A stretch of 64,000 bases of DNA, taken from contig NC_133493.1 in the NCBI RefSeq assembly GCF_025370935.1, forward strand, positions 13,975,889-14,039,888. The letters are read 5' to 3'. Each line of letters begins with the position of its first letter. Within the stretch, counting starts at the first letter, position 1. The notes below the pieces were generated by a model. The model ran no database searches. It worked only from the letters and a program-made list of their open reading frames with translations, and was not told where the DNA came from. This DNA is from Choristoneura fumiferana (Eukaryota > Arthropoda > Insecta > Lepidoptera > Tortricidae). Positions 1-10,502 of the stretch are shown here, piece after piece. The translations under genes and the position numbers were made by a program.

Positions 1-1490
1 TCCATTATTATTAATCGCATAATTACGATTCGCTGCAGTTTCGCGTGCTTGTTTGCATTGCCATGTTCGTTGTTTATTGAGCCAATATTAGCGGTATCGA
101 AACACTCGTCCTGTACTATATCGGCGCGTCGCGAACTTGGAGCGAGCGTCGCATTAAGATATGCAAATGTTATTAGGAGAGTACGCTCGCATTATCTTTT
201 AACTTGTATTGCGATAGGACAATGTTTCCCTTATAACCAGCTATTGTATCAGCGATGTCGCGATACGCGCTAACGGCTAGCCTAGCGGCAGTGCAGCGAC
301 AAAGAAAACTAATTGAGTTTGATTGTTGTTTTATCCGCGAATCGCTTAAACTTGTCGGGGCTAAAGCGTCGCGTAACATTTAATTACGTGTTGTCTTCAT
401 TATCTGCTGATCTTACAGGGTATTTCGGCCTCGGAAGTAATTTTGCATGAGAGGCTTTGATGTCGCTATGACCTCAGAAGTTGTCCAATCAAAGTTGGCG
501 CTTACTTGATTTTTCGAATTTTCATCGGGCCCGCGTCGCGTTTACTGCCGCCATTTTGTAGTCCGAGACTGAATATTAAGAGAGATTTAGATTCTTCGAT
601 CAGGACGCGATCGAGGTCATCAGAGAAGCTGGGATCAGATTAGATATGCTAATCTGGTCCGACGTCGACACACGCATCCACTCCGATTTGATATCTAACA
701 GTATTATGCAAATGTCGACACCTAAAAACTAAATGATTCTCGGCCGGGATTGGGTCTATTTGGTGCGGATTGTTTAATATTGAAGTCGTGCAGATGCGCC
801 TGGGTAAGTTTATCGATATTGCGCATTATTGATGAAGTTAGTCTGTGAAATTTGGGTATCGACTCGCACGTTATGGTTTCAAGCTTTCGGCTTATCGACG
901 ACTACGCGTGGTTGAGGTCGCAGCGTGCATTTTCTCAGTTCATTGCTCGGTCAAGACGCTTACGACACATTAGGTATTTGGCCGACGCGCAATGTATTAG
1001 AAAATCGGTCATTCCTTCACCTATCGTGCATAATCGTAGCTGGATTTTTGTACTTCGTATAGGGAACCCGGGAGGTTAAGTTTGTTTCTGGTTCTCTAAC
1101 CGAGTGGTTAGTGGCTATCCTATCAAATCTATAGATTCGAAGAATATCTAAGATTTATATAGCCTTTTATAATAATATGAAGAGTACTATGTTAGCCGTA
1201 TGAAACTATATAATTATGGAAAGGTCAAAGGGCGGCGACCCAAGGATTCGCTTCGAGTAGCGGCGTGTGAAATCAGAGCTGCGTGTGCAGATGGAGCTCG
1301 GCGTCCGGACACAAGCCAGTCAGTCGAAAGCACTTATTGCTTTATGCTACCCTGGTATTATTGGTGAAAAAAAAAACAGTACCGGGCTATACAGCTTTTT
1401 AGAAAGTTTTAATTAGTGCGTCAGTTAATTAGATTAGGTATCCGAAATTTTAGAAACGTGTTTTTTCTTTTGCCAGTAAAACAAATAATT
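1..1490. other. Unassigned intergenic DNA
   Basis: I see no gene here. Reading frames on both strands are short and unlike any protein I recognise. The stretch from about 450 to 1100 is less AT-rich and carries scattered CG dinucleotides, but shows no splice sites with coding sequence between them. A control region of a gene outside the window cannot be excluded. Confidence 0.5.
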
Positions 1491-1499
1491 ATAAAGATA

Positions 1500-1990
1500 C
1501 TAGCGTTTACCCGCGGCATCGCACGCGTTAATCATTAGATACAGCAGTTGAATTGAAATAAAGGGATTATTAAATTCTCGTGGGGATTCCTTAAAATGAC
1601 ATCGTGGTTTTCATTGAAATTAGATTAAAACACCCATGCCAAATTTCATGACTCTAAACTCAGCGGTTGTTATTTCGAGATACCCTATCCCATGGGTATA
1701 TCGGGATAAAAAGTAGCCTATGTGTTATTCCCAATCTCCAGCTATCTACATACCAAATTTCATGACTCTAAGCCTAGCGGTTATTAGTTCGAGATTTTAT
1801 CCCTATCCCGTGGGAATATCGGGATAAAAAGTACCTTATGTTTTAATCCAGGTAATAACTAACTTTTTGCAAAATTTTATCCAAATCCGTCCAGCCATTT
1901 CAGCGTGAAGAAGTAACAAACATACTCACTCACGCTCACTCACTCACTCACACAATTTTCTCATTTATAATATTAGTAGGATGTAGCCAG
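1500..1990 (+). repeat. Dispersed repeat with internal duplication
   Basis: A block containing 'ACCAAATTTCATGACTCTAA' and 'ATCGGGATAAAAAGTA' occurs twice in tandem (about 1635-1710 and 1750-1830), followed by a CACTCACTCA-rich tail and 'TTTATAATATTAGTAGGA'. Related sequence lies at 28340-28600, 34280-34475 and 54830-55670. Repeats of this kind, often bordered by 'AAAGCTAGT', are abundant in Lepidoptera and look like untranslated parts of a non-LTR retrotransposon. The family name is not certain. Confidence 0.6.
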
Positions 1991-2682
1991 CTAGTTCTGC
2001 GTGCGTGACGTCACACCGTGCGACTCTTTTTTAACACGGTGTGCCGTTAGGAGTAGGTAGTTACCCACTCCCAAACTTTGATGCGCTTCATCTTTGTAAT
2101 TTAATTGATAAAAAAAAAACGTGCTCCAATATTTTCTGGTAACATTACTGACGGCTAATTGACGGACAAAATGGACCAGTATTTTTTTACTTTAAAAACT
2201 AGAGGGAAAGAGGGAAATTGTTTATTTATTTACGGGCTTGCGTGTTAAGCGAAGAACTAATCCTAACTAAGAATGCTAAAAATATCACAACAGTTTTATA
2301 CAATTTTTAAAAGAAAACAAACACGATTCGTCAAACGGCTGCAATGGACATTAGTATAAGGCGGTGTGGAAACCGGAATTAATTTTATAATTAAGCTTAA
2401 AACTTAGGGGCCGATCACTCATTTTCACTTCCAAACAGTTTGAATGTTATTAAAAAAATGTGTTATGAGGAAATCTACCAATGCTAAAGGAAGTAGTACT
2501 CCATAATTTGTTACGGAATGTTAGACCGCGCTTATCTTTAATAAGCTCCTGACATTTCGACTCAGATGCATGCATATGAATATGACCACGGGTAGACTGA
2601 AGCATTTGGCTTGACAGGAAGTGGCATTTACTTTTGGGAAAGATACCATTAGGAACTGGACATAGATACTTAATTCAATTTA

Positions 2683-2983
2683 AGAAGACAATGTCAGACC
2701 GGTCTTGTGCTTTCTGCATCCACACAAGCATTGCCACAAGACTGGTCTGAGTGGAAAACCTTGGGGGAAGCCTATGTCCAGCAGTGGACGTCTTTCAGCT
2801 GACACGATGATGATGATGGTGAGGCAATGTCTTCCTCTATCTAAAAATGCTACAGTGAACGACAACTCACCATTTGCATCCACTTTAGCCCGCAACTCTT
2901 ACGATGTCGTCAGTTTATCCAGTGGAAGGCCTGCCAAAGTGCCAACGTTGTAACGAGAAGACAATGTAGGTTAACAAGCATTG
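2683..2983 (+). mobile_element. Rearranged RTE/BovB-type LINE 3' end with inverted piece
   Basis: Bases 2735-2825 match the 3' end of an RTE-type LINE: the last coding stretch reads EAYVQQWTSF, followed by an ATGATG tail. Just upstream, 2695-2722 is the reverse complement of an adjoining part of the same element, so the two form a hairpin (CAGACCGGTCTTGTG and its complement). The 12-mer AGAAGACAATGT occurs at 2683-2694 and again at 2956-2967, and ACAAGCATTG at 2724-2733 and 2974-2983. This suggests a duplicated target with a complex 5' inversion. Confidence 0.6.
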
Positions 2984-4010
2984 TTACTTTCCTATTCAAT
3001 TCCTTGAACAGAAATGGTGATGATCCGAGGCTTCTTTAACGCCGTTAAAACAAAAGCAAAAATAAAGGCAATCCGTTTTTCCCGGAAAAAGCGTGATTGA
3101 AATTGATGTTCGGATACATTACTCGTAATGTCTCGGAGCAGTCGGTTAAAGGCGCTATAAAGAGGCTCATGTTTATTATGTCAGGTTTAAAAGGGTATGA
3201 TGGTGACACGAGTGTGTTTCTATCCATTGTAAGTATATTATTGTAAGTATATAAAGGATCGGACTTGCTTTTCAGGGTTCTGTACCACAAAAGGAAATAA
3301 TGGAACTCTTGTAGAATCTGTCGTGTCTGCCTTTAAGTGCTAGAGATACGCTCTTTTGTAACGGTTACGGAACTCTACGTATACACTGAGCTTGGTCCGA
3401 CCGACGTGCCCATGCCCGGTTTTACTAGATTTAATCTCACCAATCACTGATATTAAACGCTAGCTTACAGTAGGTTAGGGTTGGTCCAGATCACATCTCT
3501 CCAGTATCGCCCTGTAAAAATATACATAAGAAAATAAGCACGTATTTATTTTGTCCGTTATAATAATATCACGGCGTGTTACTGTATTATTTAAGCGAGC
3601 TGGCCAGTGTATATGACACCGTAGTTGTTTCGGAATGGCCCATTATGCAGTAAACGACTTCCCGCATAAGGCTTCCACACATACACGGAAATAAGCTGTT
3701 TACGTACTAACACAGGGAAAGAAAAAGGTTCATTTTTAATGAGAACAGGCGAGCTGAATGAAAAAGCGTAGATATTTAAAATGTTCTGACCCGTAACTAT
3801 AGTCAATCTTCGAACCGATCGCACGTATTAATTAGTTTGTTTGTTTCAAAGCAACTCTCTCTAATAAGTTGCTACACTTTTGACAGTGGTCGTGGTTAGT
3901 AGTGCAGCTTCATGACATGTCAATTTTCTTGGAAAAATAGTGTGGTAGTTTTCCATGGATTTCAACGTCGCAGTGCTGGAGTTCGGAGTCCGTAGTTGGC
4001 AATAGGGCTG
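2984..4010. other. Unassigned intergenic DNA
   Basis: No gene, RNA or clear repeat is recognised. The short frames on the - strand at 3045-3290 and 3591-3824 have no family resemblance and no splice context. Confidence 0.45.
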
Positions 4011-4017
4011 CTGGAGC

Positions 4018-4152
4018 GGATGGAGCGACGACCTGGTTAAGATCGCGGGATCGCGGTGGATGCGGAAAGCACAAGACCGGTCTGAGTGGAGAGCCTTGGG
4101 GGAGGCCTATGTCCAGCAGTGGACGTCTTTCGGCTGACATGATGATGATGAA
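4018..4152 (+). mobile_element. RTE/BovB-type LINE 3' end
   Basis: Translation of the + strand gives WSDDLVKIAGSRWM, then AQDRSEWRALGEAYVQQWTS and a stop, followed by an ATGATGATGATG tail. This is the usual C-terminus of lepidopteran RTE/BovB-like reverse transcriptase ORFs. The copy is 5'-truncated, keeping only the last ~45 codons and the tail. Related tails lie at 2735, 10560, 19865, 22850, 24590, 25130, 44222, 44470, 44820 and 63262. Confidence 0.75.
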
Positions 4153-4360
4153 TAGGGCGGGCAGCACTCACATCAGGTTCTTAAGTCGCATTTTACGCAC
4201 ACTTATGGAAAGCGATGGATCTGTCCTTAAAAATCTAATGACTGTTTCTATTTATGACGGTCTAGTTGGCGCTAGTCCTTATCTTGAGGTCCCTTTGTCA
4301 ACTTTGCAGCTTTGGCAACAAATATTTGCGTGACATTTCTGATTGGTTAAATAACTAAAT

Positions 4361-4396
4361 GAGCCAATCGGCTAAATGCGCCAAGAGCGCGAAGCT

Positions 4397-4428
<32 letters not shown>

Positions 4429-4432
4429 ATCG
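4361..4432 (+). mobile_element. Minimal poly(A) retroposon with 10-bp target duplication
   Basis: The 10-mer GAGCCAATCG occurs at 4361-4370 and again at 4423-4432. Between the two lie 26 unique bases (4371-4396) and a run of 26 A (4397-4422). This is the signature of a polyadenylated RNA copied into DNA by a LINE machinery and severely 5'-truncated. The source RNA cannot be told from 26 bases. Confidence 0.7.
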
Positions 4433-4457
4433 TAAGCAAGAACGGATCTCACTACTA

Positions 4458-4682
4458 AAGCGCTCGGTTTTTTATGCGATAAACGCTGCGTTATACGCAA
4501 TGCGTTTGACGCACATCAATTTGCATCCGATAATTTAATTACCAAAGAATGTCTTACGCGATGAGCGCAGCGGCTAACGCATGTTTGGTAATTAGATTGC
4601 GTGGATTGTGATTGGTTAGATTAGATGTGCGTCAAATGCATTGCGTTTAACGCAGTTTACCGCATAACACAATCGAGCGCTT
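4458..4682. mobile_element. Inverted-repeat MITE
   Basis: Arms of about 58 bases begin AAGCGCTCGG at 4458 and end CCGAGCGCTT-like at 4682. Both contain TGCGTTTGACGCACAT-like sequence in opposite orientation, with roughly 85% pairing by eye, around a central loop. It is AT/GC-mixed and has no ORF. It looks like a non-autonomous DNA transposon; no clear target duplication was seen. Confidence 0.65.
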
Positions 4683-5388
4683 AACGTCATTAACCAATAT
4701 TTTGCCTGTCAAGAAACTTTAATTAAACATTAATCTAGTTTTCAGGACTACGATAGTGTTTTTTTTCTTTAAGAGTCGCGTCTCGGAATAATTATTTAAT
4801 GGTGTCATCTTGCTCTTCGTCGGTATCTTCAGTGCCAAAAGTCAAGTCTGAAGAAATGATGGCTAGTTGCACTATGGTTCTCCATGTTTTTCTATCTTTT
4901 CTATCTTCGGCAGGTTTTAGTGCTTCAGTGGCAGGCAGTCATCTAACCTATGTTATTATTGATTTTCTCAATAAAGTTTTTGGTCCACAATTTTCACAAT
5001 TTCCCAAGTCGCTTCAGTTTCACATTTTTCAGATGGGCACCAATAATACGTGTTTTCCTTCAAATTCATCTACAAAAATCATAAAACGGGAGCGTTCTCG
5101 ACTTCAATAAGAACAAAAAATACTCCATATATTTTCCGAGGCAGCGGGAAAATATTGACGTTCTCGTTATGTACTACGTCGCCGTATTAAGCCGCCTGGC
5201 TTTTATGGCCGCCTAGTACTCAGTCAACGAAAACAGAACTAGATGTTTGCAAAAAAAAGCCAAAAACTAGTTTCATTATCGGTCTTACCACAATATTGTA
5301 CAAGGGCACAAGTAGCACTCTGTTTTCTACTTCGACTGCGGAGAATTAAACAGCAAAAGTGGATTTTTCTCGTAAAAAAAAAAACACT
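4683..5388. other. Unassigned intergenic DNA
   Basis: It includes an open frame on + (4799-5110) that I do not accept as a gene: it has no family resemblance and a low-complexity serine-rich start. The - strand of the same region has a fragmentary frame with a YYWCP motif that could be a decayed transposon domain. Nothing firmer can be said. Confidence 0.35.
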
Positions 5389-5526
5389 CAAGGACTTTAA
5401 TTCATGAGCCACCGTGGAACCTTTTCAAAGGAAAAGTCATTACGATTTTCATTGTTAATGAATGCGATGTCACTATGACGTTTACTGTGAAAAGTTTCCA
5501 TGATGGCTCATGAATTAAAGTCCTTG
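5389..5526. mobile_element. Palindromic hairpin MITE
   Basis: The first ~25 bases (CAAGGACTTTAATTCATGAG) are repeated exactly in reverse complement at the right end (5500-5526), and the arms continue as GGAAAC(C)TTTTCA with few mismatches. Length is 138 bp and there is no ORF. It is probably a non-autonomous DNA transposon. Confidence 0.7.
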
Positions 5527-5649
5527 ACCGTACAGGTTTAGTGCATAATGGTTATCCATTCGGATCTTAATCGAAATAAGACGGCACTTGAACCGTCGCC
5601 AATCAAATGGTTCCAATCCCCCCTACACCACCTCTGGACCTGGGGCGCA

Positions 5650-5694
5650 CCGCTGGGGTTATAGCACGCAGCACGGATTGCTGAGGACCTGGGT
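5650..5694 (+). mobile_element. SINE C, tRNA-like head cut by the assembly gap
   Basis: 'GGTTATAGCACGCAGCACGG' and the following bases match the tRNA-like head of SINE C (compare the - strand at 33289-33352 and + at 58320-58395). The sequence runs into the gap just where the B-box would start ('GACCTGGGT'). Confidence 0.65.
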
Positions 5695-5794
5695 NNNNNN
5701 NNNNNNNNNNNNNNNNNNNNNNNNNNNNNNNNNNNNNNNNNNNNNNNNNNNNNNNNNNNNNNNNNNNNNNNNNNNNNNNNNNNNNNNNNNNNNN
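5695..5794. other. Assembly gap (100 N)
   Basis: Exactly 100 undetermined bases, the usual placeholder for a gap of unknown size. Open frames crossing it are meaningless. Confidence 0.98.
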
Positions 5795-5830
5795 TTGCGT
5801 CTTCATAATCAACACAGATGGGTTGCATTC

Positions 5831-5892
5831 GCGTCTCCACTAACCAACAACAGATGGCACTATATTGCGTCTCCACTAACCAACAACAGATG
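5831..5892 (+). repeat. Short tandem duplication, 36-bp period
   Basis: A 26-base unit starting GCGTCTCCACTAACCAACAA occurs at 5831-5856 and again at 5867-5892. A partial third copy is suggested just upstream by 'CACAGATGGGTTGCATTC'. The right edge of the gap may therefore lie inside a collapsed tandem array. Confidence 0.7.
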
Positions 5893-6407
5893 CGTTAAAA
5901 AGTTTCTGCTACGCACCACGAGATGGCATTGTTGTAGAACAAGCTTTGGGTTAATTATTTAATAAGGCCTGTTTCACCAAAAAGTAATGACGTCTTTGTT
6001 TATTCGGACAAAAAATCATTTTTTCTTCGGGATGTGGTCTTGAATAAAAAGGCGGACTAGATTTTTGCTGGTATAGTACCTAATTATTAATTAAATTGTA
6101 AGAACGTTTCAGTCATTATAATTTGAGAATTCAGAGGTAACAAGAATTTAGGTAAATTTATACAAAACATGCAATGTTGCTATTAGAAAAATATCAACAC
6201 AGACACTCCATTTAACGCAATTGAAGAAAAATTGGTTTTATTTTGATTGTAATTGTTTATAAAATTTATTTTAATTATTTAACTGACTATATTTAAGTAG
6301 CTTTTATATAGATGATTTATTGTATATAATTTAATAATAAAAAATTTAATAACAATTTAGGATAAAATAACTAATTTTTTAACGATTCTTAACTGACGGC
6401 ATCACTG

Positions 6408-6535
6408 CAGGGCTACTACGAAACACGAAATTCGAAGTTCGTATCGTACCGTCCCTCTCACTCTCGTATTAAATAGTACAAGTGCAGAGGACCGCACCAC
6501 ACGAACTTCGAGTTTCGAGTTTCGTAGTAGCCCTG
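6408..6535. mobile_element. Foldback element D, copy 1
   Basis: A nearly full-length palindrome: CAGGGCTACTACGAAACACG at the left, and the complement of its consensus at the right, ending TAGTAGCCCTG. The flanks are CTG on both sides, compatible with a 3-bp C(A/T)G target duplication. Other copies are at 32077, 41478 and 57091, with decayed copies at 13627 and 58493. There is no transposase; this is a MITE-like element. Confidence 0.85.
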
Positions 6536-7377
6536 CTGATATCCGTCTCTTACAGTTGGTCTTTTATCTGTTAGAGGCTGAACTAAGGTTTTCTACTAAT
6601 ATTGTTCAGTTACAGCGAGCTCGAGAAGTCTAAAGTAAATTGTCATCTCGGAAAGTATTCAATTGTTTTTATACTTAAATGATTTTAAACTCCATTATTT
6701 GACGAGCGCATGAGCTAAATTGTACACGAAACTGCAACTTCGCAGAACCTAAACCAATTAAGTTTACTCGAGCAGCTTCCGTGAAAATTTAAATATCAAC
6801 CAGCTTTGATTGGTCTTTTTCGCAGCTCCATTCCGTTGAATAATGAATGAATTCATAGTTCCAGGGGTATCGAGTTAAGCTGGTAATTGGTGTTATATGA
6901 TAATTAAATTAGAGTTTTACGTCTATCGCACTATATAAGTGGAGAATACCTGATTGTAAAATGAGACTGTCAGAATTGGAAAAGTTGATGAGGAAATTAG
7001 ACACTTTTTGATTTACTAGATAGACCGAAATCATATCACGAAAGGAGAAAGTTTCAATGTTTTATTTGTGAAAAAAAAATAACTAGAATTCGACCATATG
7101 TGCAATTGTCTCCATTTGACCTTTTGAATGTTCTCTAAGTTAACGGAAATTCAAAATAACATATCTTACTACAATATCGGAACTCATTAAAAGTATATTC
7201 CGTAGAAAAAATATCTTTTCTAATCTAACCTTCGCGGCAGATTCTCTTGAAATCTATAATTAGTTTGGCCTCTCGAGAAGTTGTTATACTTACTAAACTT
7301 AAAGCATAGAGGTTCGTGGAAGCTGAGTTAGCATATAGCTTCGGGGAAATCAAGTCGCTGGAAATGTTCCTCCTCTC
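6536..7377. other. Unassigned AT-rich DNA
   Basis: No gene or recognisable repeat. It is AT-rich, with stop codons in all frames. Confidence 0.5.
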
Positions 7378-7570
7378 TCACCCCTTTTTGCCTCCCTTTT
7401 TAGCACAGGCTTTTTCGAACTTCGTACCCGTCTCCCTCAAGCTAATAGTATTAAGGGACGTTACAATATCATGAACTTCAAATGTCGAAGTCTTCTCAAC
7501 AGAAGTTTTCCTGAACCAGTGGTAGATTTTTGACATTAAAGATAAATTACTGAATTTATAAGCCAACTTA
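7378..7570 (+). mobile_element. LINE-G 3' end fragment
   Basis: It contains 'TTCTCAACAGAAGTTTTCCTGAACCAGTGGTAG' followed by 'TTTTTGACATTAAAGATAAA', matching the family at 12895, 32485 and 38893. In better copies the family ends with 'AAGATATTTTGACTTTGACT'. It is the untranslated 3' end of a non-LTR retrotransposon, known as a very common lepidopteran repeat; the clade is not certain. Confidence 0.6.
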
Positions 7571-7595
7571 TCTACCTACATAATCTAATACCTTT

Positions 7596-7790
7596 AAACG
7601 AGCAATTCTTGTATATATATGCAATCAGAATCCCGGAAACGGCTCCATAGATTTCGATGAAATTTGGTATGTGGGGATTTCGGGAATGACAAATCCTTCT
7701 TGCTCTTAGATCTAGCTTGGTCTTATCTCTGGGAAAACGCTTATTGTCGAATATAGCCGTTTATACCTCGCTCGCTCAGGTACTAATAAT
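7596..7790 (-). repeat. Dispersed repeat, opposite orientation to 18140-18335
   Basis: This stretch, from 'ACGAGCAATTCTTGTATATA' to 'CCTCGCTCGCTCAGG', is the reverse complement of 18140-18335 with scattered differences. Shared blocks include 'CGGCTCCATAGATTTCGATG' and 'TCTAGCTTGGTCTTATCTCT'. It is a dispersed, probably retrotransposon-derived repeat. Confidence 0.7.
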
Positions 7791-9505
7791 AATCCGAACA
7801 ATTTAATTTATTATACTTAAGTAGGTAGGTAAGGTATGGTATTGCATACATGAGAGATATAGTTAGAGTCATTCACGATGACGCGTGCTGTGGTTCTTAT
7901 TACAATGTCATTAATGTCTAATTTTGACAAAATCACGCGTCTTCATGGCAATATGTAAAGCCGAAGTGATCTCACTAGAGAATATCTACTTATTAGCCTT
8001 TATTGGTGAGCAAATACCTATAATTGCACACCACAAATCAGTACAAAAATTGTTTACAGACAAAATGTACGGTATAAAATACGGGAATAGTTTAAATACG
8101 GCACAAAAAGTTGCTTTGATAACACATTATTTCGTAATGATATACAAACAAGTTGCTAGAGATCAGCGAATTTATATAATCTTCCAGCGTTCTATAGTTC
8201 GTAACTCCACTGTTATACTTGGCGACTATATGTAAATAAGCAAGCTTGACTCATTTAATATTTGCTTCCTATAGTCCTCCATATTGGGGACAGACACGGG
8301 GAAACCCAAATTGATAACATTATTATGAATTATTGTGTAACTGCAGGACGCGTTTGAACTTTAAACTGCTGGATCAACTAGTTCGCTGCAACCAACCTTC
8401 CAACCCTGAAAACCAGCGCTGCAGCTCTGGTTACAGGGCTACGGCATATACTGAGCTGAGTCCTTTTGGCATCACACTACAGCACAACGTCTCTAATTTT
8501 TCTCTCTTCTCCTATTTTTACTGTGTTTTTGTTGTGATGTAGTGTGTTTTTGTTGTCAATAAATGTTGTGAGTTTGAGTTTGAGTTCAATAAAGTCATAA
8601 GTTTCAATTTAATTTTAATTAATACTAGTTTTTATCAGCGGTTTACCTGGCATGAACAATTAGGTATAGCACTTAAATTTAAACGCCTCGATTCCCGTGG
8701 AACTTAAAAATAAATAAATCGTGGCCTTCATTTCTGTTATAAGAAAAATCGTGCCGCAATGTATGTTTTTAGTCGCTTGAGATCGGAGTGAAATTTGTCT
8801 AGCCTTCTTAACACTTTTCTTGGTATTGTATCTTATAGGATACCTACATAATTTTAGATCATCTTTTTGTATTTTTTTTAGTTATTTTTGTTAGCTCTAC
8901 GAGAATCCAACGAGGCTTGAATTCAGTACACTTGTTTCAACTTGCCAAGGAAAGGGTTAACGTGAAAAGTAATTTCTAGCTTAAAAATGCAAAAGTAACT
9001 GCTGTGTTTCTGTCAATCAGTCTGTTATCTCTTCACACTTAAACCGATACAATGCAATACAATGACTCTATATTGTACACCAGAAATAGTAAGTGATACA
9101 GAAAAACAGGTACACAGAGAAAAAATTACAAGGAAAGCAATAGGCGGTCTTATCGCTTAAGAGCGAGTAACCGATTTAGATAGTATGACGATAGTCCAAG
9201 ACCCTGGAAGTTGGTGTTATTAATACTAACATGGCTCATTGTTAATAATCTGACATAAATTCTGTCTGCATAATATTGAATTGTATTACATAACGTTGCG
9301 TAAACTACAAGAGGAAATATGTCATGCGGCATTTTCTGTATGTTTTGTATCACAGCAAAATCAATGTAACTAAAACAATGATGCCAAATTTCATGGAAAT
9401 TGTTTCTACAAATTCAGATACGATCTATGGGGTGAGCACGAGCCTTGGAAGGTCACACTGTGAAGTTAACAGTAGCGGGGAATTTCTATAACAATTGATA
9501 TTATT
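7791..9505. other. Mostly unassigned; possible LINE 3' end near 8333-8600
   Basis: The ATG frame at 7945-8235 has no recognisable family and sits in AT-rich DNA, so I leave it uncalled. Bases 8333-8600 end in 'AATAAATGTTGTGAGTTTGA' with a TTTGAG repeat, which looks like a retrotransposon 3' end. The rest shows nothing. Confidence 0.4.
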
Positions 9506-9510
9506 AAAAA

Positions 9511-9795
9511 GCCGTGGTGGCCGTGGTTTGACCTATCGCCTCTCAAGCAGAGGGTCGTGGGTTCAAACCCCGGCTCGCACCTCTGAGTTTTTCAAAATTC
9601 ATGTGCGGAATTACATTTGAAATTTACCACGAGCTTTGCGGTGAAGGAAAACATCGTGAGGAAACCTGCACAAACCTGCGAAGCAATTCAATGGTGTGTG
9701 TCAAGTTCCCAATCCGCACTGGGCCCGCGTGGGCACTATGGCCCAAGCCCTCTTGTTCTGGAGGAGGCTGGGATGATGATGGCGATGAATGATTA
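9511..9795 (+). mobile_element. SINE A, near full-length copy
   Basis: A tRNA-derived head (about 9511-9582) carries the polymerase III B-box GGGTTCAAACCCC and an A-box-like segment upstream. The body is 'TTACCACGAGCTTTGCGGTG' ... 'GGAAACCTGCACAAACCTGC' and the tail is rich in GATGATGATGG. The tail (GAGGAGGCTGGGATGATG) resembles the RTE LINE 3' end, as expected for a SINE copied by an RTE element. Other copies are at 33800 (-), 33420 (+, tail only) and 48180 (-, head only). Confidence 0.8.
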
Positions 9796-10124
9796 CACTA
9801 CACATAAACACACTGCACGGATGGACCCGCATGTAGTATGATACATAAACCATTATCTTAAGTACGGAATTAATTACGGCTCAGGCTTGTAAAAACACAC
9901 TTATCCGAATTGTGGACTTTGAAGTGCACTTTTCTTGTTTTATTTGGTTCCCAGTTTTACAAATACCCATTTCTATTTCTACAGATTCCCATTCTTACAG
10001 GTGTCCATTTCTGTACAGGGTTATTTGTATTTCACTAGCATCCCTCAACCCAAACTCCCACCGCTCAAACAAATGTCACTTGTTTTAGGGCTCCATTTAA
10101 AAACTCGTAAAACAAAAAACATTT

Positions 10125-10172
10125 GTCAATTGGTGTCAAGTGTCCCATGATATTTATTATTATTTGTTTAAG
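10125..10172 (+). mobile_element. SINE B 3' fragment
   Basis: 'CAATTGGTGTCAAGTGTCCC' followed by 'ATGATATTTATTATTATTTG' is the 3' end of SINE B. The copy is truncated to about 45 bases. Confidence 0.65.
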
Positions 10173-10502
10173 TGGCAGGAGTTCAGTTAAAAGGGTGCCA
10201 GTGAATACCAAATAATCCTGTATATTCGCGTTTCTACAGATGACCATTCTTACAGGTGCGTCCGGTCAAACTAAACCAACTATTTGTTGTATTATTTCGG
10301 AATAACCTCAAGACACCTTGTATTGGCCGTGTCACAAACGTGTAAGAAGTAGGTAAATTTCAAAAATATTGCGTTATGTTATGAGTAAAAGTGAATATTA
10401 GAAAAGTGTGCTTAGCTTTTGGAAAAACGCACTTATTAGACAAGGGCACGCATGGTAAAGAGTAAATTTCACGAAAGCAAGCATGCGTTTGGGGTGTGGA
10501 CT

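Noticed and set aside
1921..1955. CACTCACTCA repeats considered as a CRISPR-like or regulatory array
   Set aside because: Simple tetranucleotide slippage inside a dispersed repeat; there are no spacers.
4799..5110. 103-codon frame on +
   Set aside because: Low-complexity serine-rich start and no family resemblance; only a faint transposon-like motif on the opposite strand.
5538..5962. Open frames of 70-124 codons crossing the N gap
   Set aside because: They are open only because 100 N positions cannot contain stops.
7945..8235. 97-codon frame on +
   Set aside because: No recognisable motif or family, no splice or promoter context, AT-rich; likely chance.
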